Positions 35,301-46,264 of a DNA stretch of 64,000 nt are shown piece by piece (position 1 is the stretch's first letter; the number at the start of each line of letters is the position of its first letter). The DNA is from Phragmites australis (Eukaryota; Streptophyta; Magnoliopsida; Poales; Poaceae). The translations under genes were made by a program, and so were the position numbers. The stretch covers positions 30,507,501 through 30,571,500 of the forward strand of contig NC_084929.1 in NCBI RefSeq assembly GCF_958298935.1, read 5' to 3'. The notes under the pieces were generated by a model. It was not told the DNA's origin and did no database searches. It saw only the letters and a program-made list of their open reading frames with translations.

Positions 35301-35564
35301 AACGAAGAATAGATTTGAAATTGAATATCTCTCGATTTCAAATCTCCACACAAAGAACCATAAAAACCATAAACCAATGCATATGAACCAACTTAATACG
35401 GGGATTATTTTGAAAATAACTCTATTGTATTTTGGAATACCTAGTCAATTTAACATATTTGAGTATGTATTTTCCTTGATTTTAGTGGACCTAATTAATC
35501 ACAATTTTTTAAATTCAAAGTAAAATTTGTTATTAATTAATATGTTAAAACCTAAGATATTCCA
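32390..35564 (-). mobile_element. Probable second solo LTR, reverse orientation
   Basis: Read on the reverse strand the unit starts TGGAATATCTTAGG and ends GAGGTCCTACA, giving TG...CA termini over about 3.2 kb. Its layout parallels the LTR at 4587: an AT-rich start, a purine- or pyrimidine-rich middle (34700-35130), and a 'gctaagtacc...ctcttgct' block near the end. Flanks are CATAG and CATAT, so the target duplication is imperfect (4 of 5). No gag or pol is present. The two LTRs are not close copies of each other. A 30-bp tandem array lies inside. Confidence 0.5.
33079..33170. repeat. 30-bp tandem repeat, three copies
   Basis: The phrase 'tgtccatgatcgttgacatg' starts at 33081, 33111 and 33141, giving an exact 30-bp period with one or two differences per unit. 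Because 30 is a multiple of three, a reverse-strand open frame reads through it as repeated MSTIMDM-like units; this is a consequence of the period, not evidence of a gene. Confidence 0.9.
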
Positions 35565-36260
35565 CATATACACCATAACATCTTGTGACTCATGGAACAT
35601 GAATCAAGATGACAATAATGCTATTTTGGTGTAATCACTTTTGGGAACCATTTGTGCCTGCTGATTAACAGTTTGGGGCCTCTCAACCGCTTAAGTTTAA
35701 TAGTATTTAGTAATAGTTGATACTTGTTCTGCGTATCTTTTATTGTATTATGCATAATATCTTAAACATTATATAATCAATCTTTCTATTCCTCTAAAAT
35801 ATTAATCTTATATAATCTTCTCTTCTACCTGTTTACGTCTAAGACTATCTCCAACAGAAATTTTAAAAATTCAACCCCTATAATACTATTACGTCATCCT
35901 CTAATACTATTACAGTATCCCATATTTTTTCTATCTCCAACAACGACTCTATTTACTTTCTTTTATTACTCTTCTGCTCCTCTCAAACCCACGTGCATAC
36001 GTTATGCACAGAGATACTGCAGTCGTTTTCCTTCGGCAAATTTGCCGATCTCCTCCGGCAGCCCGCATCACAGTAGACAAAAAAAAAAAGCAAGTATGCC
36101 GCTTTTGTTGGAGTATGCCGCGGAAGTAGGTAAGCGGCAAAACGCCCCGCACAGAGATACGGCAGCCGGATAAAGCTACTGTTGGAAAAGGCCTAAACAA
36201 GAGGTCAATTTTATAGGCTGCTTCCAAAAGTGGGACGCTCCACAGTTTACACTCTGTACT
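35565..36260. other. AT-rich DNA with a probable MITE (about 35838-36200)
   Basis: A unit beginning 'taagactatctccaacag' and ending 'ctgttggaaaaggcct' has partly matching inverted ends (revcomp of the end: 'aggccttttccaacag'). The interior has an A-run and repeated 'gcggca/gccgat' words. It lies about 500 bp upstream of the WD40-like gene start. The duplication at its target site was not identified. Confidence 0.45.
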
Positions 36261-36704
36261 ACTTCCAAGTTGGCTCACCATGAAACGCGCAGCGCGTGCC
36301 ACTCTTGACAATTTCACTTGCTGGTGGAGCCACTCGACACCCGGGCCCGCGCGTCAGTGAATACGCCGAAGAGGGGGTCAAGTATTGTTGGTTCGGACAC
36401 GACCCCGAAAAATTAAAACCAGCAGTAGCCCAACTCTTCGATCCCGCCAGCGCACCGCCCTCGTCACTGACGTTTTGTCCCCACATGTCAGAGATCACAG
36501 GGCGCCTCGTCTTTAACACCTGTCCAATTCTTCTCCCCACAATCTCCGAGCCGAGCTCGAGCTCCCAAACCCTAAGCCTCACCGGGGAGCCAGCTCCACC
36601 GCGCCAGCGATGCCTCCCGCCGCGGCAGCTTGACGCGGGCGCCCTCCGTCTATCTCTTCGGCGGTGAGCGTCGGCGGCCACGGGGGTAGCGGTGAGAGAG
36701 GGGG

Positions 36705-39700
36705 ATGGAGCCGAGGCGGATCTCGGCGAGCCCGCGCCCCTGCAGCGGGCGGCGGGTGGTGGCGAGGAAGAGGCCGAGGCAGGAGGCAGCTGTGAGCAGT
36801 GTGCGGAAGCTGCAGCGCCGGGAGATCAGCTCGCGCCGCGACCGCGTTTTCGCCATGAGCGCCGCGCAGGAGCGCTTCCGTAACATACAGCTGCAGGTTT
36901 GCCCCTCGCGCGGTTACCACTATCTATAGCTTCAATTCGATCTCGTTCGCGATCGCCTGAGGCGGGGTTTGCCGCCCGTGCTGGGTGTGAGGAATTGCAG
37001 CTGTTGGGGGTCACGGACCTCGTGCTTAGCTTGGGCTTGGCGGTTGGTCGATTTGCGGTGGTAGTGAGCAGCTACGTTTTAGTGGGCGCGGAACATGAGA
37101 TCTGCATAGGTTTTTGTTGAATTATTGCTGGTAACTGAGTGGAGTTTAGTGATGAACGGTGTGCCGGATGAGACGTAAAGGTTGTGTGATCTAGTTGTAT
37201 GGCTTATATATCAATGCTGGTTGGAGGAACTGACCAAATTCAATGTTGAGTTGTGCAGATTTGTGCCAAGTCCTTGTGTCTTGCTTGCCATGCTCTCACG
37301 CAATGTATGATTATTTTAGTTTAGTGCATTTTATTTTTTTGGGACCGCGTTGGTATTTGCTTGATGGAAAAGAGGAGAGGATTGTGCGCCGATGTTTGAG
37401 ATTGTTGAAGCCTGATCTTTTGGGATTATTGCAACCCCATTATCCCATACAGGCTATAGCAAATGCCAGTAATAATTGTCTTGGTTATTTCCCCCAGTTA
37501 TTTTTGTAGCTTGTGTTGCCAAGTTGGGCCTATCCATGCTGGAATCAGCTGCTAATCTTGTAATTGAGTGCTGCCTCTATGCCACTTGGTGTATTTCTCC
37601 TGGTTATCCATTATTTTTGTCGTATTGCATTTCCCAATAATGAGTTTAGTACTGTTTATCCTGCACTTAAAGAAAAGCAATTCACTCAAAAACTTAAAGA
37701 AGAGCAACAACTGCCTGCCTGGTTTCAATAACTAGGCTTGTTTTATCATTTGCACTCCAATGCTCAACATCAAGCCACTGAATTAGAACCGTCAACTTTT
37801 GCAATAGTTCATATTCTCTCATTGTCCATGCAGCAATGATTTTATCTCCAGTATGTTTTGGTAATCACTATACTTCACTGTAGGTTTCTGATAAAGCATA
37901 TTTGTTGTCACTTTTAGGAAGAGTTTGACACTCATGATCCTAAGGAGAACAGCTTGCTACTCCCTTACTTGAGGAAAAGGTCAAAAATTATTGAAATAGT
38001 CGCAGCTCGTGATATTGTCTTTGCTTTATCACAATCAGGTGTATGTGCTGCTTTCAGCAGAGGTATGTTTGCCTTATTGCAGTCCTTTTGTTCCATTTGG
38101 CTATATTGTCTTCTTATATTTGCAGAGACACATCAGAGAATATGCTTTCTGAATGAGAGTCCTGATGAAGTTATCCGCAGTTTATTTTACAACAAGAATA
38201 ATGCTGAGATTGTCTTCTTATATTTGCAGAGACACATCAGAGAATATGCTTTCTGAATGAGAGTCCTGATGAAGTTATCCGCAGTTTATTTTACAACAAG
38301 AATAATGAATCGCTCATTACCGTGTCAGTATATGGTTCTGAAAATTTCAGTGCTCTGCGATGCAGGACAACTCGAATAGAGTAAGATTTTGGTTCCATAT
38401 GTTTTGTTAATGCAATGATTTTTTGATCCTGTCATCTTCATTAAAGATTTTGCTCTACTATTTCAAGGTACATTCGACGAGGACATCCAGATGCTGGTTT
38501 CCCTCTTTTCGAGACAGAGTCCTTGAAATGGCCTGGATTTGTGGAGTTTGATGATGTAAATGGAAAGGTTTTGACTTACTCTGCTCAAGATAGGTACACT
38601 GACTTCTTTAACGGCTAGCAAATACAAAAATTGTGAAACTGCTCTGATGCCATATTCCATAAACAGCACATACAAGGTGTTCGATTTGAAAAACTACACC
38701 CTACTATATTCGGTATCTGATACGAATGTTCAAGAAATAAAGATTAGGTAATTCAATCTTTTCTTCTTACTGTGCTCCTTTTTCCTCTGAATTATATCAG
38801 ATACTCTTGATGCTCCTTTCCATGATGATGTCGAGTAAATCGATTGGTTGTCATTTCAATGTCACCTTTCATAATAACAATAAGTTAACACTTAAGCATG
38901 TGTCGAATTGACTGAAACATTCGAATCTAGGATGGAGTATATATATCTAATGCATCCGCAGGCAATAGTAGCTATCATAGCTGATTTTTTCTGTGAACAT
39001 TTTGATTTTTCAGTCAGTAGTACATGATGTCATTTGTCCAATCTCTAATTATTGTTAACTTGTGACAGCCCTGGGATAATGCTATTGATTTATACAAGAA
39101 CAAGCAGCTCTGTTCCTCTGAAGATTCTTTCTATTGAGGATGGTACGGTCTTGAAGTCTTTCAGCCACCTTCTCCATCGGAATAAGAAGGTGGATTTCAT
39201 TGAACAGTTCAATGAAAAGCTTCTAGTCAAGCAGGAAGGAGAGAATCTTCAAATTCTTGATGTAAGCATTTTACCTTGTCACACAAAAGAATGTTTGTTT
39301 CTTTATTAGGGTTTTAACTCATGCACCTAATGCAGGTAAGGAACTTCCAGTTAACAGAAGTGAGCAGGACTGAGTTTATGACCCCATCCGCCTTTATTTT
39401 TCTCTATGAGTTGCAGCTGTTCCTGACTTTCCGGAATCGATCAGTAGCAGTTTGGAACTTTCGTGGTGAACTTGTCACATCATTTGAAGACCACCTGTTG
39501 TGGCACCCTGACTGCAACACGAACAACATATATATAACAAGTGATCAAGATCTTATTATCTCTTACTGCAAGGCTGATTCCAATGATTCATCTTCAGAAG
39601 AAAATGGTACGCATCTTCTTTTTTATATATATATTGCTCAATCGCTCATGCACATTTATGTCAGTGCTTGTTGCATTCTACTGGTTATGGTTCTTTTGAT

Positions 39701-40352
39701 TTTCCCTTGTGACCTCCTTTCATTGCTAAATCATGTTTCATGTGTTTCTCAGATTGAACTATTTACACTAAACCTGTTGTTGCATCATCTCATGCATTTT
39801 TATGACCATACGTATGATGGTTTGTGATTTATTTTCTAAGCTGCATTTTCTTCAGTTTGATAAATTGTTGACTTTTTTTTTGGGTAGAGCTCACCTGCAC
39901 TTTTGTTTTCACTTGAGTGTAATGTCCATAGAATGTAAACTCGTGCATCGTATTAACCCTGTTAAACTTTTATAACTTACAATTATAGTGCGAAGTATGA
40001 CTATGGGTCCTTTTTTTTAAGATTGCCTTTCGTCCACCCTTCAGATAATGAATGAGCATGAATGCATGATACTATATTTTTGGCGTATGAGGAAATTTCT
40101 CGTAAGCTAATTGGAACACTAATCTTTCTTTCCTACAATGCAGCTGGCTCTATAAACATAAGCAGCATACTGACTGGAAAATGCTTGGCCAAAATCAATG
40201 CTGGAAATTTGTGCAAGCAAAAGAAAGCATGGAAGTTCCAGAATACGGTCTCAGAGGCACTTGAGGATGTCACAGCTCTGTACTATGATGAAGAGCGTGA
40301 CGAGATCTACACTGGCAACCGGCATGGCCTTGTTCATGTGTGGTCAAATTGA
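36705..40352 (+). CDS. Conserved plant WD40/transducin-like protein
   Basis: Exons: 36705-36896, 37918-38062, 38230-38380, 38468-38593, 38667-38747, 39069-39261, 39336-39606, 40144-40352; together 1368 nt, 455 aa, no internal stop. All introns are GT-AG. The N-terminus is basic (MEPRRISASPRP, then RRREISSRRDRVFA-like), and the rest has repeated short beta-rich units: IIEIVAARDIVFALSQSG, RICFLNESPDEVIRSLFY, GKVLTYSAQD, VFDLKNYTLLYSV, VAVWNFRGELVTSFEDH and, at the end, EIYTGNRHGLVHVWSN, which is a clear WD-type strand. The likely role is a beta-propeller scaffold, but I do not know a specific function. The start codon is the first in a GC-rich exon. The exon 3 region carries a 99-bp duplication that adds a decoy acceptor; the correct product requires the second acceptor. 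Confidence 0.88.
38105..38307 (+). repeat. Perfect 99-bp duplication across intron 2 / exon 3 of the WD40-like gene
   Basis: Copy 1 (38105-38203) and copy 2 (38209-38307) are identical base for base and separated by 5 bp (CTGAG). Each holds 21 bp of intron end including TTTGCAG, plus 78 bp of exon. The offset of 104 bp is not a multiple of three: using the first acceptor (38125) reads the first copy, shifts frame and stops at 38254-38256. Using the second (38229) gives the full protein. Confidence 0.95.
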
Positions 40353-41458
40353 GAGCTGAAACCGCAGCTTTCAGCCTTTCACCCACAACAGGGTGGTCTT
40401 CACCTGTATGTGTGTATTAACAGGTACCCACAACAGGGTAGTCCTCATGTGGTGTGGGCCACAAAGAGGCCCGCCCCCCAGGTACTAATGAGATGTGTCT
40501 TTTTTTATGCGATTCTTATTTATTCCTGCCTGCCAATAGTTCTCTCCAGCAATCTCAACCCCCAGATTTGTTGTAGAATTGTCATTCGTCATGTGTTCTA
40601 CCGTAGCCTGTAGTTTTCGGAAATGTTAGATTATTTCTGTCAACTCAGTCTCAGAGTGAGTTCTTCAAGTGTAACGGATGCACCTTCCTAGTAATGAAAT
40701 TTATTCCATTGAAATGCTTTCCTTGTTGTTGGATAACGTGTTTGGAACTTGGGATTCCTTTCCTAAATGTCTAGGTTCTAAGGCTTGATGCACCCCGAAA
40801 TTCTGACTAGGGGGAACCCTAGACTTACAACCGCAGAGCTCACTAGAGGACGCTGCCCCTTCGAGGGTAATATTCTTCAGATGCATCCAAAGGTTAGAAC
40901 TTTGACCAGTTCTGGGGAAGAAAACATGTTTCAGTTGGCTGAAATTTTACAAAAAATCAGTCCCTTCGTTGTAAATCCAACGCTCCCAGCGTTTCTTCTT
41001 GGAAGTGCTTGAGTTTCTTCACTCTTCTTCTCCAGCCGAGACATGTAAGAGGTCCATGGCGTCCACAGGTTAGGGCTGGGGGATTTAGTTGCCAGGTTCA
41101 CTGGTGGCCCTTGGGACTAGAGGAATGCCTGGTGGTGGCCGGACCGGCGGTGGTGATGGCGTGAGTGGTCGGAGGGTGGGGCGAGCGATCAGAGAGGTTA
41201 GAGATGAGCAATATGGAGGCGGGCATCATAGCGAGGCAGAGGGGCAGCAGCTGAGGGGCGTAGCGATAGCCACCGACGTTGGGAACGAAAGGAGTGTTTT
41301 CACTCGACTGATAAATAGTCTCTCCCTTACCAGAAACTAAAAGGACACCTGCAGACACAATTTGGTATTTTGGGAGGAGGCACTTGCAGCATGCAGAAAG
41401 CGAGAAAAAGCAAAGGCTAACAGAAAAGAAATCAGCTCCCCATCTTTGTTCTTCTCAC
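40353..41458. other. 3' flank of the WD40-like gene; no further gene seen
   Basis: The first 340 bases are probably 3' UTR; a phrase 'cccacaacagggt' is repeated at about 40382 and 40428. From 40700 to 41450 there are short open frames on both strands that I could not identify. Bases just before 41459, read on the reverse strand, are the beginning of the intron that follows the phosphoglycerate mutase exon. Confidence 0.45.
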
Positions 41459-41783
41459 CTTAACAGCCTCATCAGCAGCCTTACAAGCCACCACTGTGGC
41501 CTCAATATCACAAGTGTGACCCACCATATCACCATTTGGAAGGTTGACACGGACCTATAAGAATAGAACGCCTAGCAATGTTAGGGACAAACATCATATC
41601 GACACCTGTAAAAGAGAGTTTTAGAGAATTATTATGTACCTGGTCAAATTTGCCACTAAGGATAGTATCTCTTGCTTTCTCAGCAATCTTAAGCGCCTTC
41701 ATCTTGGGTTTAACATTGAATGTGATACCACTGTCACTAGGGATCTCCACATACTCTTCCTTGGTTTCATCAAAGTATCCTGA
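41459..41783 (-). pseudogene. Phosphoglycerate mutase (cofactor-independent) gene fragment, two exons
   Basis: The intact enzyme interconverts 3- and 2-phosphoglycerate in glycolysis. On the reverse strand, exon A (41783-41640, 48 codons) encodes SGYFDETKEEYVEIPSDSG, then KMKALKIAEKARDTILSGKF. An 85-bp intron with GT (41639-41638) and AG (41556-41555) follows. Exon B (41554-41459, 32 codons) encodes VRVNLPNGDMVGHTCDIEA, then VACKAADEAVK, and ends at another GTGAG donor. This is the C-terminal part of the plant enzyme. One residue differs at a highly conserved spot (GHTC where GHTG is usual). Upstream of SGYFDE and downstream of the donor the similarity stops, so it is an internal fragment with its intron kept, which points to DNA-level capture or an old deletion rather than retroposition. 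Confidence 0.85.
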
Positions 41784-42221
41784 GCCCATTTGAATCAGCC
41801 CATAATGAAGTCGTATGGGGCCGTTCGATCCTCTCGGTCCAGAGATTAGGCGCAGGCGTGAAACGCAACCGTCTCCTGTGGAGCTGCAGAAAACTGATGG
41901 ACACACAGAAACCAACAGCATCCAGCGATGTTTTCGTTGCTTCTATGTTTTCCAGCAATCAAACACAACAAAATTCGAATTCATCCGGAGTTCAAAATTC
42001 AAACAAAGCACTCAGCATTCTTTACGGCCTCTAGGCCAAATGACAATGCCTCGCAGGTCGAAATTTGGATAGTGTAGCAGCATGAATATGGAACCACAGT
42101 AAGAGCATTGATCAGCCGTCGAATATATGTTACTGCGGAGGCACACCACAACCTAACAAACTCACTCGACCGGCTGCAGTATCCATACTATATCCAGTGT
42201 AATTTAGTTTTCTGATGGTTT

Positions 42222-43387
42222 CACTAGGTATTTAGTTGCGGTTCAAAATTGTTATTGGTGACGGATATTGAGTCGCAACTGATTACTACTAGCTATCAGT
42301 GTTGGGTCTGGAACTGACATTAAAAGTAGGTATCACTGTCGGTTCATAGCTCTAACCGGTAGTGATGCCTCCTTAAAAAAAAGAAATGAACCGGCTCCGA
42401 GCAGCCGCTTGACTGCACGCCCACCGTCACGCTCACTTGCGACCGCTCGCCCGCACGCCATCCGTCGCGCTCGCCTGCACGCGCTCACTTGCTCCGCCCT
42501 GCACAAGAAAATGTGGCAGCACGAAGGCCACCACCACAGTACACACGCATCACAATCAAAAGTACATACACCTCACAATCAAATCATCTCAACACAAGAA
42601 CAAACCAACTCATTTCATCCATATGAACACATATCATAATCAAATCGAATAAATCGATTGATCTCACAATCAAATCAAACAAATCGAACACAAAGATGGG
42701 GTGCCCGTCAGATGCTTGCGGGAATGCCTCGTACATGTCGGTGTGCTAGAGAAGGCCGGGGTGGAAATATGAGGTGAAGAGGAGGCGATGCTGACTGGAG
42801 CCATGATGAGGTGGAGAGGACGAGATCTGAGGAGCATCTCTGCCCTTGTTGTGGTGACTAGAGCGGCTGGTGTTGACTTGGTCTCGACGACGAGGAGCTT
42901 CATCCTGCAGGAGGAGCTCGGATCCACCAACAAGGAACTTGATCCTAGCAGCGCGCCTCCCTAGTCGCCTTGTCGCGTCCATGGTCACCTTGGCCTACCT
43001 CCCTAGCGACAAATCTAGAGGGATTGGGAGAGAGAGGATGGGGGAGAGAGAGAGCGCGCTTCGATGAGAAGAGATAAGGTTGTGTGGTGTAAATAGCACT
43101 GGTGGGAAAAGGATAAGAATCATCTCAACACAAGGTGATGATTGGTCGGATCAGCCGGCTAAGCAGGCATGAGCCAAAAGCGAATTGAACCAAAAATTCT
43201 GGTCCGATCATCAGTGACAGTTTGTGGCTAGAATCAACATCGATAGTTGGTATCAGTGTCGGTTCTTAGTGGTTTCCGCATGATTCGAGTATAGGAGATT
43301 ATGAACCAACAGTGATACATTTGCACTGTCGGTTCTTGCACAACCGATAGTAATAAGACAACATCTATAAGCGGTTCTGTAGTAGTG
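42222..43387. mobile_element. Non-autonomous CACTA-type element, TSD TTT
   Basis: The unit starts CACTA (42222) and ends TAGTG (43387), with TTT on both sides (42219-42221, 43388-43390). The right end, reverse complemented, reads CACTACTACAGAACCG, typical of CACTA elements. Subterminal regions hold copies of a 'actgtcggttc / accggtagtgat' motif near 42338-42365, 43250-43265 and 43330-43370 in both orientations. The left terminal repeat matches only over CACTA, so that end is less certain. The interior (42400-43080) shows no transposase; its reading frames are unrecognised. Confidence 0.6.
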
Positions 43388-43568
43388 TTTGAGATGTCAT
43401 ATGATCTTAGTTTCTAGGGTTCATACGCAAGCAATGGTGAATACATAGAAGCTAGATAAGGGAGGCTTAAGGGAGGCTCCTTCACCTCTCTGTCCCTCTT
43501 CTTCCTATTCCTTCTCTTCCTCTTCTCCTCTCTCTCTTTTCTTCTTCATCTCTCATCCATAGTAAAAA

Positions 43569-44498
43569 GAACAAATTTCATTTTTGACCATATATTAGTG
43601 CACTTGATGCACTTTGAACCACCTTTAACAACAACTATCACTTTGAACCATATAATTTGTACTAATCATTCAATTTATACCATGTCTAAGCAATGGGTCT
43701 TTGACCATGCTCATGTGGCCAGCAAATCCATCCACCTCAGCACCACATATTGCTTCGTACATATTCTTTTCCCTCATCATGCGTTCGCTAGTTGTCGTCG
43801 CTACCAATTGAGACAGGAACAGAAAGCGGTGAACAGACTAGATCACAACGAGTGTTGGGAGATCGCCTATAGGTCGAAACCAACAAAAATCATCAACCCC
43901 TATAAGGCAAACCCTAGAAAAAAAAATCCCAAAGTGGTCAGACTAGATGCAGACTGCTATTTCTTGCTGAAGCCTTCTTCCTGTTCGACCATTATTCCTT
44001 GCATACTACCTCTCTAGCTGAACTTAATTTGTTGCCACCACTTGACCCAAATAAGAGGATCTAGGCACCATAGTCTGCTCATGGTCGGCCTTGTATCATG
44101 TGGGGTTGCTACCAGTCGTCACACACCGTCGCTCCTCTCTAACCATGTCTATCATGTCTCTATCGTCGCCACCTCAAGTCTCTCCACCTGCACCATCACT
44201 CTCTCGCATGTCTACCTCGCTGTCGCGTATCTCCGCAGTGCTATGTGCTTTCGGTGGACACAAAAGTCGAACTAGTATGAAAGAGTCAGGGTACATGCAA
44301 GACAACATCCAATTGAACGTGGTGCCGAGGTGGATAGGTATGCTAACCACATGAACACGGCCGGCTCATTTTTTAAACAGGGTGTAAATTGAAAAATTTG
44401 TACAAACTATATGGTTCAGAGTGATATTTGTTATTAAAGATGATTCAAAGTGTACCAAATACACTAATACATGGTTCAAAGTGAAATTTTCTCTAGTA
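43569..44498. mobile_element. Fold-back / Mutator-type element with about 120-bp inverted repeats
   Basis: The left arm (about 43569-43690: 'gaccatatattagtgcac...cactttgaaccatataatttgtac') matches the reverse complement of the right arm (about 44370-44498: '...gaaccatgtattagtg...cactctgaaccatatagtttgtac') across more than 110 bases with scattered changes. The 680 bp between the arms is not repetitive-looking and has an open forward frame of 139 codons (43598-44017) that starts within the left arm; I could not identify it. No clear target duplication. Confidence 0.7.
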
Positions 44499-45677
44499 CA
44501 AAATTATTGGGGGCCGAGGAGAACTCCTTTGCTAGGAAGCGATAGGGGACTTAGTACCGGAGCACCCCAACCCCCTGTTAAATCCGCCCCTGTACGCAAG
44601 CACTACTCGGTCACACGTCGTGGTGAGATTGATCTATACCTTGGTTGACCATAGAGGAATAGACGGCCGGCGAGCTCCGACGGCGGGGGTCGCTGTGGCT
44701 GCGCAACTCTCGGTGCTCGATCAGCTTGGTTGGGCGAGACAAGAGCGAGCGAGCGCTGAACCGACCATTTTGTTTCGCATGCAGGCTAGGACGGATCCCT
44801 GTCCCAGGCAGAGACATACACGGCCCTAATCCATCTCGCAGTCTTAGTCTTGCCAGTTCACCGTAGCAGTATGTGTGTATGTACAGGGGCTCTTCAAGTG
44901 GGGGACAAACAAAATGTGATGCGCAAGCATGTCTCCTTCCTTTTATGCTTTTATGAGTGGACTGAATTTGATCCGACAGAGGAACACTCGCCAAGTGATT
45001 TTTGGCGTGCAATTGAAAATACAGTTAAAAATGTAATCGGGAAGTTCTCGAGAAAAAATATAGTGAGAAAAAGAGAGGATAAGATAGACAAGACAGACAG
45101 GGAAATTAGCCTACTCTAACTTTTTTTTTGAAGTATTTACACTTGAATCCCTCCTTACAAAGTGCATGGTTTACCATCGGAAAAAAGCAAAACCACACAC
45201 ACCTGGAGGAATTTCCATGCGCAATTGGTGATGACCCCGAATCGATTTTCATACCAAAGATGAAGGGGGAAAAAAAAGGCAGCCATGAGCAATTCTTTTG
45301 CTCTCGGGCCCAAGCAATGGAGGTCAAAAAAGGAAACAAAGTACCTATGCCAATTGAACGGCACGGCACGGTGAGTAGTGACTAGGAGGACCAGCTCCTG
45401 AGGAGGGACGGCTTGCCGAACATCTGGTCGAGCGCCAGCACGACGGCCATGGAATAAGATCATTTTTGGAACGTGAGAATTTCACAAAATTATACCGAAA
45501 TTGAAGTGTTTCTGTGAAATTACTACTACAAAACTGATATGCAGTAGACCATAGCTATGTATTCGTAGGCTAGTAGTACTACCTACGGTCTATCCATCTA
45601 CCATGCATGCATGATGAGATATGGACCTCATTTAGGCCCACTCTAACGCAATACTTGTATTACTAGCACTGAGAGTT
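44499..45677. other. Intergenic DNA; one unexplained reverse-strand C-terminus-like piece
   Basis: No complete gene. Near 45455-45385 on the reverse strand there is a short open piece reading MAVVLALDQMFGKPSLLRSWSS and a stop, followed by GC-poorer sequence that could be a 3' UTR. It has the feel of the last exon of a gene fragment, but I do not recognise the family and no upstream exon is visible. Confidence 0.3.
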
Positions 45678-45984
45678 TAGGGTCTGTTTGGCAGAGCTTC
45701 TCCTGATTCAAATTCTCTAAAAAAATTGATTCTCTGAGGAAGTGATTCTGTGGCTGAAAGTGATTCTTAATGATTCTTTAGGATAAACTCTATGAATCAG
45801 GAGAATCAGCGTGGTCAGCTCCTCAGGAGAAGCTACTTTTTTCAGCTCCTCAGCTTCTAGTTCATTTCAGTGAATCAGGAGAAGTGATTCACTCAGGGAG
45901 CTAAAGCCAAATTCTGCCGTTTGGCAGAGCTCCTCCAGATTCAGCTCAGAAGCTGAATCTGGAGCTCTGCCAAACGGGCCCTTA
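45678..45984. mobile_element. hAT-like MITE, about 307 bp
   Basis: The ends are TAGGGTCTGTTTGGCAGAGCT and the complement of TAAGGGCCCGTTTGGCAGAGCT, i.e. inverted repeats of about 20 bp with few mismatches. The interior is made of repeated 'gaatcaggagaa/tgattc' and 'agctcctc' words. This GTTTGG/CCAAAC type of terminus is common in grass hAT-derived MITEs. Flanking bases do not give a perfect 8-bp duplication. Confidence 0.75.
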
Positions 45985-46264
45985 GTCAGATTCCCCTAAT
46001 CTCTTTCTCTCTTTAACACACCAAAAGAAACAGCTTGACCATCCTCACACAAATCCATTGGATATGAAAGAACAAATGCACATTGCACATCTTGCCACCA
46101 TTCCTCTCCTCTACTAGAGAGAGAAAAGACACCTCAGGTAGGAAAAATCAGTAATGTTTCCGGCACTCCGTGTTGCTAGTATTCTGTCCGCTCGTTATGC
46201 ATTGGGATTTGAGAAAGGTCTATATGGGAGGATGTATTCAGCTTGTGCTTAAGTTGTTCCACAG

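Noticed and set aside
36259..36920. Reverse-strand frames of 113 and 140 codons before and across exon 1 of the WD40-like gene
   Set aside because: They are shadows of the GC-rich promoter and first exon; no splice-supported continuation.
38126..38203. First duplicated copy treated as an extra exon of the WD40-like gene
   Set aside because: There is no GT donor after copy 1 (sequence continues CTGAGATTG), and including it shifts the frame to an early stop.
43598..44017. 139-codon forward frame as a gene
   Set aside because: It begins within the inverted repeat of a fold-back element and has no recognisable domain; kept only as interior DNA of that element.
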